19,522 nt of DNA from Thermaceae bacterium (GCA_027023345.1 JALVVO010000010.1:1-19522); one strand, 5' to 3'. Counted from the stretch's first letter, positions 1-6,939 are shown. Numbers and translations: made by a program. Notes: a model not told the origin generated them from the letters alone.

Positions 1-2
1 CG

Positions 3-521
3 ATCGCCCCGGGGTCGCGGCCGGGGCGGGCGGGGCGGGGCGGGATGCGCTCGAAGCTCTTTGCGGCCAAGAGGGCGCTGGACGCCGGGGTGACGCTCTG
101 GCTCCTTCCCGGCCGCGACCCCGGGGCGATCGAGAAGGCCCTCGCCGGGGAGGCGATCGGCACCCGCTTCGTTCCCCGGGGGCGGCGCTACGGGGGGAAA
201 AAGCGCTGGCTCGCCCAGGTGCCGGTGCTCGAGGGCGAGCTCGTGGTGGACGCCGGCGCCGCCCGGGCGCTCCGCGAGCGGGGGGCGAGCCTCTTGCCGG
301 TAGGGGTGCGGGAGGTGCGGGGGAACTTCCCCGCCGGGGCCCCGGTCAAGGTGGTGGACGAGGAGGGGCGCCTCGTCGGCTACGGGATTACCGAGCTCGG
401 CTCGGAGACGATCGCCCGGGTCAAGGGGCTTCGCTCCGGCGAGGTGGCGCGGCTCTTAGGCCGGAGCGCGCCGGAGGAGGTCGTCCACCGCGACCGCTTC
501 GCCCTCGCCGAGGAGGGGTAG
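3..521 (+). CDS. proB: Glutamate 5-kinase, C-terminal part (5' end outside window)
   Basis: This is the 3' end of the gene for glutamate 5-kinase, which phosphorylates L-glutamate with ATP in the first step of proline synthesis in the cytoplasm. The frame is open from base 3 to a TAG at 519-521. The methionine at 45 is internal: the segment GGMRSKLFAAKRALDAG is the family's GTGGMxTK kinase-domain motif, with the conserved lysine kept and the usual Thr before GGM replaced by Arg. After about residue 70 of the visible part comes a PUA domain (RWLAQVPVLEGELVVDAGAARAL through VKGLRSGEV), the normal C-terminus of this enzyme. proA follows after 12 nt, as in many proBA operons. The residues just before GGM are unusually Gly/Arg-rich because of a G-rich tract. 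Confidence 0.93.
   Translation: MAPGSRPGRAGRGGMRSKLFAAKRALDAGVTLWLLPGRDPGAIEKALAGEAIGTRFVPRGRRYGGKKRWLAQVPVLEGELVVDAGAARALRERGASLLPVGVREVRGNFPAGAPVKVVDEEGRLVGYGITELGSETIARVKGLRSGEVARLLGRSAPEEVVHRDRFALAEEG
23..44 (+). other. G-quadruplex-forming tract inside proB
   Basis: Five runs of three or four G (23-26, 28-30, 32-35, 37-40, 42-44) are separated by single C residues. This is a textbook short-loop G-quadruplex pattern on the coding strand, so it would also be present in the mRNA. It encodes the Gly/Arg stretch immediately before the GGM motif of glutamate 5-kinase. The pattern is read directly from the sequence; folding and function are inference. Confidence 0.6.
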
Positions 522-533
522 CCTAGGGGGCGT

Positions 534-1775
534 ATGGTCAGGGAACTGGCAGCGCGGGCGAAGCGGGCCGCCGCCCGGATGGCCGCGGCCGGAGGACGGG
601 CGAAGAAGACGGCCCTCCTGGCGGCGGCCAGGCTCTTGGAAGAGGAGAAGGACGCCCTCCTCGCCGCGAACGCCGAGGACCTCAGGGCGGCGCGGGAGGC
701 GGGGCTGGCCGGGGCCAAGTACGACCGGCTCCGCCTCGACGAGAAGACCTTGAAGACGCTCCAGGCCGGCCTCCGCCAGCTCGCCGAGGCCCCCGAGGTG
801 GTGGGCGAGATCGCCGAGATGCGCACCCTGGAAAACGGGCTCCAGGTGGGGCGGATGCGGGTGCCGCTCGGGCTCGTTGGCTTTATCTACGAGTCCCGGC
901 CGGGGGCCACGGTCGAGGCGGCGGGGCTCGTCGTGAAGTCGGGGAACGCGATCCTGCTGCGGGGGGGCAAGGAGGCGATTCGCTCGAACACCGCGCTCGT
1001 CGGGGTGCTCCGGCGGGCCCTCCGCGAGGCCGGGTTGCCCGAGGACGCCGTCACCCTGGTGCCCACCACCGACCGCGAGGCGGTGCTCGAGATGCTCAAG
1101 CTCTCCGAGTTCATCGACGTGATGATCCCCCGGGGCGGCGACGCCCTCATCCGGCTCGTCACCGAGCACGCCCGGATGCCCGTCCTCTTCCACGCCAAGG
1201 GGGTGAACCACCTCTACGTGGACGAGGACGCCGAACTCGAGATGGCCGTGCGCTTGGCGGTGAACGGCAAGGTGCAGCGCCCCGGGGTTTGCAACGCGCT
1301 GGAGACCCTGCTCGTCCACGAGCGGGTGGCCGAGGCCTTTTTGCCCCCGCTCGCGGAGGCGATGTTCGCCCACGGGGTCGAGCTCCGGGGGGACGAGGCT
1401 GCCCGCGCCCTCGTCCCCGAGATGAAGCCCGCCACCGAGGAGGACTGGGCGGCCGAGTACCTCGACCTCATCCTCGCGGTGCGGGTGGTGCCGGACATGG
1501 AGGCGGCGCTCGCCCACATCGAGACCTATGGGACCCGCCACACCGAGGTCATCGTCACCGAAAACTACGACCGGGCGCTCCGCTTTCTTCGCGAGGTGGA
1601 CGCGAGCCTGGTGCTGGTGAACGCGAGCCCCCGCCTCAACGACGGTTTCCAGCTCGGGCTTGGGGCCGAGATCGGCATCAGCACCACCAAGCTCCACGCC
1701 TACGGCCCCATGGGGGTCCGCGAGCTCACCACCACCAAGTGGGTGGGGCTTGGCAGCGGGCAGGTGCGGGAGTAA
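534..1775 (+). CDS. proA: Glutamate-5-semialdehyde dehydrogenase (gamma-glutamyl phosphate reductase)
   Basis: This enzyme reduces gamma-glutamyl phosphate with NADPH to glutamate-5-semialdehyde, the second step of proline synthesis, and acts with ProB from the gene just upstream. The 413-residue product matches the usual ProA length of about 415. It has the aldehyde-dehydrogenase superfamily fold signature GLVGFIYESRPGATVEAAGL near residue 110 and the catalytic cysteine C253 in QRPGVCNALETLLVH. The C-terminus contains the typical YGPMGVRELTTTKW segment. The ATG at 534 is 12 nt after the proB stop and preceded by a G-rich stretch that could serve as a weak ribosome site. The TAA stop overlaps the ATG of the next gene (TAATG), implying translational coupling. 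Confidence 0.97.
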   Translation: MVRELAARAKRAAARMAAAGGRAKKTALLAAARLLEEEKDALLAANAEDLRAAREAGLAGAKYDRLRLDEKTLKTLQAGLRQLAEAPEVVGEIAEMRTLENGLQVGRMRVPLGLVGFIYESRPGATVEAAGLVVKSGNAILLRGGKEAIRSNTALVGVLRRALREAGLPEDAVTLVPTTDREAVLEMLKLSEFIDVMIPRGGDALIRLVTEHARMPVLFHAKGVNHLYVDEDAELEMAVRLAVNGKVQRPGVCNALETLLVHERVAEAFLPPLAEAMFAHGVELRGDEAARALVPEMKPATEEDWAAEYLDLILAVRVVPDMEAALAHIETYGTRHTEVIVTENYDRALRFLREVDASLVLVNASPRLNDGFQLGLGAEIGISTTKLHAYGPMGVRELTTTKWVGLGSGQVRE

Positions 1776-2806
1776 TGGCGGGGCCGATCCGGCGCTACCT
1801 GGAGGCGGCGCTGGGGGCCGCCGAGCTCGAGCGCGAGGCGGGGGGCTTCCGCGCCCGCATCCCCCAGCTCGGCGTGGAGGCCGAGGGGGCCAGCGCCCCC
1901 GAGGTGCTGAGGCGCCTGGAGGACGCGGCGGAGGAGGCCCTCCTCGATCGGCTCTTCGCCGGCGAGCCGCTACCGGCCTTCGGCGAGGTCCGGCTCGAGC
2001 CCACGGGGACCGCGCCGCCCCCGGATCCCCTCCGACTCCTGGCCCGCTTAAAGCGCGACCTCTCCCGGCTGGAAGCGGCGCTCGGCGGCGCGGGGTCGGG
2101 GTCGGAGTCCGATCCCCTGGTGGCCTGGCTTTCCGAGCGCGGGCTCAAGGTGGTGCGGGTCTTCGCCGACGAGGGACCGGAGATGGCCCGGGTGCTAAAC
2201 CGCCTGGCGCTTTTCATCGGCGGCCGCTACCCGGTGCTCGCGAAGTGTCTGAAGAAGCTCAAGGCCGCCCTCTCCACCGGCAAGCCGCTGGTGCACTCGC
2301 TGCAAAAGGCCGCGCCCGACGAGATCCAGACAGTGACCCAGCTCTGCACCCTCTTCAAGGACTACGCCTTCTTCGAGGAGTACCACTACAAGGGGCGGAT
2401 CGTGCGGGCCAAGCCCGCCCGCGATCCCCGTTTCATCAACTTCACCAACGGCGGCTGGCTCGAGCGCTACCTCGCCCTCCTTTTGGAGCGCGAGCTCCCC
2501 GGCCCCAAGCGCCTTCTCCGCGGGCTCCAGTTCACCCTTCCCGAGGGGGAGCAGGGCGAGCTCGACCTGCTCCTCCGCTGGCGGGATCGGGTTTTCTGGA
2601 TCGAGGCCAAGACCGCTAACTTCCAGGACCGGATCCGGCGCTACGCCGAGCTCAGGAAGCGGCTTGGGCTATCGCCCGAGGCCAGCTTCCTGGTTCTCCT
2701 CGACGTGCCCAAGGAGCGAAGGGAAAAACTCGCCGGCCTCTACCAGCTCTCGGTGGTCGAGCCCGGCGAGCTCCTCGCGCGGATCCGCGAACAGGCCGGC
2801 GCCTAG
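1775..2806 (+). CDS. HicB-like domain plus Card1/Can2-like (DUF1887-type) PD-(D/E)xK nuclease
   Basis: The 343-residue product has three parts. Residues 23-70 (GGFRARIPQLGVEAEG, then a helix ending in GEPLPAFG) read like the HicB/UPF0150 fold. Residues 110-222 are a linker that may contain a winged helix (helical KCLKKLKAALSTGK, then QLCTLFKDYAFFEEYHYKG). Residues 222-343 form a PD-(D/E)xK nuclease domain of the kind found at the C-terminus of Card1/Can2 and DUF1887 proteins: GGWLE with E230, GELDLLL with D264, and FWIEAKT with E277 and K279. All catalytic positions are present, so an active metal-dependent nuclease is expected. No CARF ring-nucleotide sensor domain is visible. The start overlaps the proA stop, placing it in the pro operon. 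The frame extends further upstream, but that part is antisense-like noise within proA. The nuclease domain call is fairly sure; the HicB-like call is by pattern only. Confidence 0.8.
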   Translation: MAGPIRRYLEAALGAAELEREAGGFRARIPQLGVEAEGASAPEVLRRLEDAAEEALLDRLFAGEPLPAFGEVRLEPTGTAPPPDPLRLLARLKRDLSRLEAALGGAGSGSESDPLVAWLSERGLKVVRVFADEGPEMARVLNRLALFIGGRYPVLAKCLKKLKAALSTGKPLVHSLQKAAPDEIQTVTQLCTLFKDYAFFEEYHYKGRIVRAKPARDPRFINFTNGGWLERYLALLLERELPGPKRLLRGLQFTLPEGEQGELDLLLRWRDRVFWIEAKTANFQDRIRRYAELRKRLGLSPEASFLVLLDVPKERREKLAGLYQLSVVEPGELLARIREQAGA

Positions 2807-3345
2807 AGAATCGGGATCTCGTAGAGGTAGGTCACCTCGCCGTTAAACTCCCGCTTCCCCTGCTGGAAGACGGCGAGCCGGCCGACGACGGTGCCCCCGG
2901 CCCGCTGGACCAGCCGGTCGAGGGCCTTCATGGTGCCGCCCGAGCTCACCACGTCCATCACCAGCGCCACCTTGCGGTTCATGATCCGCTCGGCCCAGCG
3001 CCGGTCGAGCCAGAGGGTGTCGCTCGCCCCCAGGGTGAGGGAGGGGACCTCCTGGATCAGGGGGTCCTCCATGTAGGCGCGGCGGCGCTTGCGGGCGATG
3101 ACGTAGGGCAGCTCGGTCATCTGGGCCAGGCGGTGCACTAGCGGGACCGGGCTGCACTCGAGCGAGAAGAGCAGCTCGGCTTCCTCGGGCACGCGCTCCT
3201 TGAGGAGCCGCGCCGCCTCCTCGACCAGCTCGGGGTCCCCCAGGAACTCGACCAGGGGAATGCGCATCCCCGGCAGGGTCTCCACCAGGGGGACGTGGCG
3301 GGTGACGTTGCCCACGGTGATCGGGTAGGTCTCCAGGGTGGTCAT
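2803..3345 (-). CDS. Phosphoribosyltransferase-like protein, diverged paralogue
   Basis: This 180-residue protein belongs to the type I phosphoribosyltransferase family (adenine/xanthine PRTase-like). It is clearly homologous to the neighbouring 179-residue gene: both share PLVHRLA/PLAHALS, LPYV(I/V)ARK, YM(E/Q)(D/N)P and the PRPP loop region. Here the loop reads VALVMDVVSSGGT instead of VVIVDDVVSTGST, so the first acidic residue of the PRPP motif has become Met and the loop TGS has become SGG. Catalytic ability is therefore doubtful; a regulatory or partner role with the intact paralogue is possible. It follows its paralogue by 14 nt with a good Shine-Dalgarno sequence (GGGAGG). Its stop codon overlaps the convergent nuclease gene by 4 bases. 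Substrate is not predictable. Confidence 0.85.
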   Translation of the reverse strand: MTTLETYPITVGNVTRHVPLVETLPGMRIPLVEFLGDPELVEEAARLLKERVPEEAELLFSLECSPVPLVHRLAQMTELPYVIARKRRRAYMEDPLIQEVPSLTLGASDTLWLDRRWAERIMNRKVALVMDVVSSGGTMKALDRLVQRAGGTVVGRLAVFQQGKREFNGEVTYLYEIPIL

Positions 3346-3350
3346 CTTGG

Positions 3351-3356
3351 CCTCCC
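3351..3356 (-). promoter_or_regulatory. Shine-Dalgarno GGGAGG for the downstream PRTase paralogue
   Basis: GGGAGG lies 5 nt before the ATG at 3345. It fixes that start, and it contrasts with the first gene of the pair, which appears leaderless. Confidence 0.7.
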
Positions 3357-3359
3357 GTC

Positions 3360-3899
3360 CTATTCTTCCGGCTTGAAGAGGGGCAGGTGCCCCAAAGCGA
3401 TCACGTCGTCGCGGGGGCTGCCCTCGGTGAAGACGGCGAGGACGCCGATTACCTCGCCGCCCACGCTCTCGATTAGCTTGCGAAGCCCCTTCAGCGTGCT
3501 CCCGGTGGAGACCACGTCGTCCACGATCACCACCTTCTTGCCCCGGATCTTGCCCACGTCGGCGCCGTCCAGGACCAAGAGCTGGGGCTTGCCGGTGGTG
3601 ATCGAGACCACCTCCCGGCTCACCGGGTTCTGCATGTAGGGCTTGGCGGTCTTGCGGGCGACGACGTAGGGAAGCCCGGTCTTGACCGAGAGCGCGTGGG
3701 CCAGCGGCACCGCCTTGACCTCCGGGGTCACCAGCACCTCGGCGCCCTCGGGGAGGCGGCGGGCCATCTCGCGGGCCACCGCCTCGGTGAGCTCGGTGTC
3801 GCCGAGGAGGTTCAAAAGCGCCACCGCCACGTCGTCCCCCACCTTGACGACGGGGAGCTCGCGACGGACCCCGGCGATCTCCACAGGGTAGGTCCTCAT
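3360..3899 (-). CDS. Adenine phosphoribosyltransferase-like purine PRTase
   Basis: This 179-residue protein is a type I phosphoribosyltransferase, the family that joins a purine base to PRPP to make the nucleotide (purine salvage, cytoplasm). The PRPP-binding motif VVIVDDVVSTGSTL is complete (Asp-Asp and TGST), and the Apt-like segment LPYVVARKTAKPYM with MQNPVSREV precedes it. Family level is secure. Substrate (adenine, xanthine or other) cannot be fixed, because it is only distantly like classic Apt. The ATG at 3899 is the first gene of a two-gene unit, with a TAAACT hexamer 6 nt upstream suggesting a leaderless transcript. It is divergent from the bifunctional nuclease gene across 36 bp. 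Confidence 0.88.
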   Translation of the reverse strand: MRTYPVEIAGVRRELPVVKVGDDVAVALLNLLGDTELTEAVAREMARRLPEGAEVLVTPEVKAVPLAHALSVKTGLPYVVARKTAKPYMQNPVSREVVSITTGKPQLLVLDGADVGKIRGKKVVIVDDVVSTGSTLKGLRKLIESVGGEVIGVLAVFTEGSPRDDVIALGHLPLFKPEE

Positions 3900-3905
3900 G
3901 CTTTT

Positions 3906-3911
3906 AGTTTA
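3906..3911 (-). promoter_or_regulatory. -10 element TAAACT, leaderless promoter for the PRTase pair
   Basis: On the minus strand TAAACT (TANNNT type) ends exactly 6 nt before the ATG at 3899, which would place the transcript start at or next to the start codon. No clear -35 or Shine-Dalgarno is seen. The same hexamer at the same distance precedes the gene starting at 5275. Confidence 0.6.
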
Positions 3912-3923
3912 TCCCCGAAAACC

Positions 3924-3929
3924 TATAAT
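3924..3929 (+). promoter_or_regulatory. -10 element TATAAT, leaderless promoter for the DUF151 nuclease gene
   Basis: A perfect consensus TATAAT is followed by 6 nt (GAAGCC) and the ATG at 3936. The expected transcription start falls on the A of ATG. There is no Shine-Dalgarno, consistent with leaderless translation as is common in Deinococcota. A -35-like TTTTAG at 3902-3907 is weak. Confidence 0.7.
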
Positions 3930-3935
3930 GAAGCC

Positions 3936-4367
3936 ATGCTTAAGGCGAAAGTGGAAAACCTCGGGGTGGATCCCAACTCCGGGGGGGTGGTGGTGCTCCT
4001 GCGCGCCGAGAACGACAAGCTCCTGCCCATCTGGATCGGCGCCCTCGAGGGTCAGAACATCGCCATCGCCCTCGCCGGCGAGAAGCCGCCCCGTCCCCTG
4101 ACCCCGGACCTGCTCCTAAGCGTGCTCGACATGCTCGGCGGGAAGCTGGTCCGCGTCGAGATCACCGAGCTCAAGGACAACACCTTCTACGCCCGGCTGG
4201 TCATCGAGCACAAGGGGATCGAGTACGAGATCGACGCTCGGCCCTCCGACGCCATCGCCCTGGCCCTCCGGGCCGACGCCCCCATCTACGTGGACGAGAA
4301 GCTCGTCGAGGAGGCGGCGGTGGAGGAGGCCAAGATCGAGCCCCAGGGCGGCGTGGCCGAGGCCTGA
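3936..4367 (+). CDS. Bifunctional nuclease family protein (BFN, DUF151)
   Basis: The 143-residue product is a BFN/DUF151 domain protein; family members have been described with DNase/RNase activity, but the cellular role in bacteria is unsettled. Family signatures seen are LLPIWIGALEGQNIAIAL (residues 29-46), RPLTPDLLLSVLDMLG, DNTFYARL and the conserved EIDARPSDAIALALR (98-112). A short acidic tail, rich in Glu and Ala, follows residue 122. The ATG at 3936 was chosen over longer open-frame options because the family starts with MLKAKVENLGVD and a TATAAT ends 6 nt before it. The SCP2-domain gene follows after 1 nt, so the two are probably co-transcribed. Confidence 0.92.
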   Translation: MLKAKVENLGVDPNSGGVVVLLRAENDKLLPIWIGALEGQNIAIALAGEKPPRPLTPDLLLSVLDMLGGKLVRVEITELKDNTFYARLVIEHKGIEYEIDARPSDAIALALRADAPIYVDEKLVEEAAVEEAKIEPQGGVAEA

Positions 4368-4368
4368 C

Positions 4369-4719
4369 ATGCGGATCGACGAGACCACCCTCGCCGAGCT
4401 CTGCCGGCGCCTGAACGCATCCGAGGCCTTCAAGCAGGCGGTCCCGAAAGCAGGGGCGTTCCTGTTTCGGGCCGGCGAGCTTTCGGTCTTCCTTCGAATC
4501 GAGCCGGGTCGCTGCGCCGAGGCCCGGCTCGGAGGGACCCCCGAGGAGGCCGACTTCGTGATCGAGGCGAGCCCCGAGGCCTGGGAAAAGCTCGTCCGGG
4601 GCGAGCTCGACGTCGTCGCCGCCTTCACCCGGGGGCAGCTCAAGCTAACGAAGGGGAACCTCTTCGCCCTCATGCCCTACGCCCGGGCGGCCAAGGCGAT
4701 CTTCGAACAGATGTCTTAG
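4369..4719 (+). CDS. SCP2 sterol-binding domain protein
   Basis: This 116-residue cytoplasmic protein looks like a single SCP2 (sterol carrier protein 2) lipid-binding domain. Typical features are the beta segment LSVFLRIEPGRCAEARLGG, the EEADFVIEASPEAWEKLVRGELDVVAAFTRGQLKLTKGN region (residues about 58-98) and the short C-terminal helix. Such proteins bind hydrophobic ligands; the ligand here is unknown. The ATG is one base after the stop of the BFN gene, so the two are likely translated from one mRNA. It converges with the AT-rich gene at 4742-5275. Confidence 0.83.
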   Translation: MRIDETTLAELCRRLNASEAFKQAVPKAGAFLFRAGELSVFLRIEPGRCAEARLGGTPEEADFVIEASPEAWEKLVRGELDVVAAFTRGQLKLTKGNLFALMPYARAAKAIFEQMS

Positions 4720-4741
4720 CATTACTGCAAGAGATAGCCAC

Positions 4742-5275
4742 TCAAGGTGAAACAAATTCTTTGAGCACCCAATATTCTTCGAGCCGGCCTTTAGGACGAA
4801 TTTTATAGAGCCCTAAATCCATATCCACTATTACAACTCTCATATTCCGCGGCAAGCGTTGACAAATGCTAAGAGTTTTGTATCTCCGCCATGCCTTGTC
4901 TAAGGCGAGTGTGTCTTTTTGGATGACGTAATCAACAAGTTTTCTCAATGCATCTTTCTGGGTGCATCCGAATAGAAAACCGTCGTCCGCCGTGAGCGTG
5001 GCTTCCTGGTTGATGCGTAATCCGCTGTCGGGCGTGCCGGACAAGCTACCGATGATATACATTATGCTGCCGGTAATAATAAGAAGCAGCAAGAAAACTG
5101 AACAGCCTGACCTCCTTTGCTTCGTTTGCGAACTAGCTTCTGTTGATTTAGGTATCGTACTTTCAAGCGAGGCCTCCGGTTTAAGGGTCTTTTTCAGTGG
5201 GTAGCCGCAATGCGGGCATGTCTCGGCGAGATCACTCACTTCTTTTCCGCACTCGGGGCAATTTGTAATAGCCAT
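4742..5275 (-). CDS. Zinc-ribbon membrane protein of foreign base composition
   Basis: I do not recognise a family for the whole 177-residue protein. The N-terminus has a zinc ribbon with two CPxCG knuckles (C6, C9, C20, C23). A Ser/Thr/Lys-rich linker then leads to one membrane segment at about residues 58-79 (SVFLLLLIITGSIMYIIGSL) and a 95-residue C-terminal domain, probably outside the membrane. With the basic stretch TKQRR before the helix, the ribbon is expected inside the cell. Base composition is about 40-45% GC in sampled lines against about 70% in neighbours, and the protein is rich in Lys, Ile and Ser, pointing to recent acquisition. A TAAACT hexamer 6 nt before the ATG suggests its own leaderless promoter. 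Function unknown. Confidence 0.75.
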   Translation of the reverse strand: MAITNCPECGKEVSDLAETCPHCGYPLKKTLKPEASLESTIPKSTEASSQTKQRRSGCSVFLLLLIITGSIMYIIGSLSGTPDSGLRINQEATLTADDGFLFGCTQKDALRKLVDYVIQKDTLALDKAWRRYKTLSICQRLPRNMRVVIVDMDLGLYKIRPKGRLEEYWVLKEFVSP

Positions 5276-5281
5276 AACTAA

Positions 5282-5287
5282 AGTTTA
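5282..5287 (-). promoter_or_regulatory. -10 element TAAACT, leaderless promoter for the zinc-ribbon gene
   Basis: TAAACT on the minus strand ends 6 nt before the ATG at 5275, the same hexamer and distance as at 3906-3911. It lies in the 19-nt gap after the HIT gene stop, so the foreign gene may be transcribed on its own as well as by read-through. Confidence 0.55.
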
Positions 5288-5294
5288 TCTTAGC

Positions 5295-5627
5295 TCACCT
5301 CCAGCCGCCCAGGACGTGCACGTGGACGTGGAAGATCTCCTGGCCCCCCTTCTCGCCCACGTTGACGATCACCCGGTAGCCGTCGAGCTTGAGCACCTGG
5401 GTCGCCACTCGGTTCACCGTGCGGAAGAGGGCCCCGAGCTTACGTTCGCCCTCCTCGTCGTCGGGGTAGTCGCTTAGCCGATCCACGTGCTCCTTCGGCA
5501 CCACCAGGACGTGCACCGGGGCCTTGGGGCGGATGTCGTGGAAGGCGACGAAGGCCTCGTCCTCGTAGACTTTCTTGGCCGGGAGCTCGCCGGCGACGAT
5601 GCGGCAGAAGACGCAGTCCGCTTTCAC
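5295..5627 (-). CDS. HIT family (histidine triad) nucleotide-binding hydrolase
   Basis: The 110-residue protein is an HINT-branch HIT protein, a family that hydrolyses nucleoside phosphoramidates and related adenylated compounds in the cytoplasm. The catalytic triad motif is FHVHVHVLGG (H100, H102, H104). The N-terminus has DCVFCRIVAGELPAKKVYED, and the central segment KAPVHVLVVPKEHVDRL is typical of HINT. The pair CxxC (C5, C8) at the N-terminus can bind zinc in some members. The start is GTG at 5627; no clear Shine-Dalgarno precedes it. It follows mtaB by 10 nt on the same strand, so the two are probably one unit. Confidence 0.93.
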   Translation of the reverse strand: MKADCVFCRIVAGELPAKKVYEDEAFVAFHDIRPKAPVHVLVVPKEHVDRLSDYPDDEEGERKLGALFRTVNRVATQVLKLDGYRVIVNVGEKGGQEIFHVHVHVLGGWR

Positions 5628-5637
5628 GAACCCAAGC

Positions 5638-6891
5638 TTACCGGAAGGCCCGACCGGTCAGGGTGTAGCCCTCCGCGCCCTCGATCACGAAGGGCACGGT
5701 CTCGCCGGGCTCGGCCTCGCCGCTCACCCGGGCCTCGTAGTAGTCCGGCGTATGGCCCCTCAGCCATCCCCCTTCGACCCGCTCGACGAGGAGGGTCGTC
5801 CGCCCTCCGAGCTTGGGCCGGATCCGCTCCTCGGCGAGGTTCGTGGCCAGGGCGATGAGCCGCCGGGTACGTTCCTTGCGCACCGGCACCGGGACCTGCG
5901 GGAGCCGCGCCGCCCGGGTGCCGGGCCGGGGGGTGTAGGTGAAGACGTGGACCCGGGCGGGCTTGAGCTCCTCGAGCACGGCCACGGTCGCCTCGAAGTC
6001 GGCCTCGGTCTCGGTGGGCAGGCCGGCGATCACGTCGGTGGTGAGGGCGAAGTCGGGGATCTTCTCGTAGGCGAGGCGGACGATGCGTTTGTACTCCGCC
6101 AGGCTGTAGCGCCGGTTCATCAGGGCGAGGAGCCGCTCGGAACCGGTCTGGAGCGAGAGGTGGAGGTGGGGACGGGCGGCCGGCGCGTGGCGGGCCAGGG
6201 CTTCGATGAGGCGCTCGTCGGTGTCCTCGGGCTCGATCGAGGAAAGCCGCACGTAGGCCCCGAGAGCGAGCAGGTCCTCGACCAAGCCCGCGAGGCCCCG
6301 GGGGTGGCCGTCGTAGGAGCCGAGCCGCACGCCGGTGAGCACGATCTCCCGGACCCCCCGCCGGAGCAGGGCTTCGGCCTCCTTGAGGGCGTCCCCGGTG
6401 GGGCGGGAGCGCTCGCGGCCCCGGAGCCTCGGGATGATGCAGTAGGCGCAGCCGGCGTTGCAGCCGTCCTGCACCTTGAGGAAGGCCCGCACCCGGCTGT
6501 TCAGGAGGTAGCGCTCGGGGCTTCCCCAAAGCGCGGGGGGTGGCGTGGTGAGGGGGTCCCGGGCCTCGCCCAGGGCGGCCCGAACGAGCTCGGCAACCCG
6601 GGGTTTTTCCTCGTTGGGAACGACGAGGTCGGCGCCGAGCGCGCGGGCGGTCACGGGGTCCTTGGAGACGAAGCATCCGCTCACCACCAGGAAGGCGTCC
6701 GGGTTCTCCCGCCGAGCCCGGCGGATCTCGGCCCGGGTCTTGGCCTCGGCGGTGGAGGTGACGGCGCAGGTGTTGATGAAGACGAGCTCGGCGTCCTTCT
6801 CCACGAGCTCGACCTCGCCGAGGGTCCCCAGCAGGGCCTCGGTCTCGGCGAGGTTCACCTTGCAGCCGAGCGTCTTCGCCGCTACCCGCAT
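5638..6891 (-). CDS. mtaB: tRNA t6A37 methylthiotransferase MtaB
   Basis: This radical-SAM enzyme adds a methylthio group to N6-threonylcarbamoyladenosine at position 37 of tRNAs that read ANN codons. The 417-residue product has the three expected parts. The UPF0004 domain has cysteines C10, C42 and C73, which hold the auxiliary [4Fe-4S] cluster. The radical-SAM core has the C144-x3-C148-x2-C151 motif (CNAGCAYC). A TRAM domain follows at the C-terminus (about 355-417). The opening TLGCKVNLAETEA and the motif CNAGCAYCIIPRLRGRERSR point to MtaB rather than MiaB or RimO. The ATG at 6891 fits the family N-terminus; an in-frame ATG 54 nt upstream would add residues with no family likeness. Confidence 0.93.
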   Translation of the reverse strand: MRVAAKTLGCKVNLAETEALLGTLGEVELVEKDAELVFINTCAVTSTAEAKTRAEIRRARRENPDAFLVVSGCFVSKDPVTARALGADLVVPNEEKPRVAELVRAALGEARDPLTTPPPALWGSPERYLLNSRVRAFLKVQDGCNAGCAYCIIPRLRGRERSRPTGDALKEAEALLRRGVREIVLTGVRLGSYDGHPRGLAGLVEDLLALGAYVRLSSIEPEDTDERLIEALARHAPAARPHLHLSLQTGSERLLALMNRRYSLAEYKRIVRLAYEKIPDFALTTDVIAGLPTETEADFEATVAVLEELKPARVHVFTYTPRPGTRAARLPQVPVPVRKERTRRLIALATNLAEERIRPKLGGRTTLLVERVEGGWLRGHTPDYYEARVSGEAEPGETVPFVIEGAEGYTLTGRAFR

Positions 6892-6939
6892 CGCCGGACC
6901 ATTCTTCCACAGGCGCCTTTGCCCGGCTGTGGCCCGGCG

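Noticed and set aside
456..1697. 413-codon minus-strand open frame across proA
   Set aside because: It is the antisense shadow of proA, with His/Leu/Gly-rich sequence and no domain likeness.
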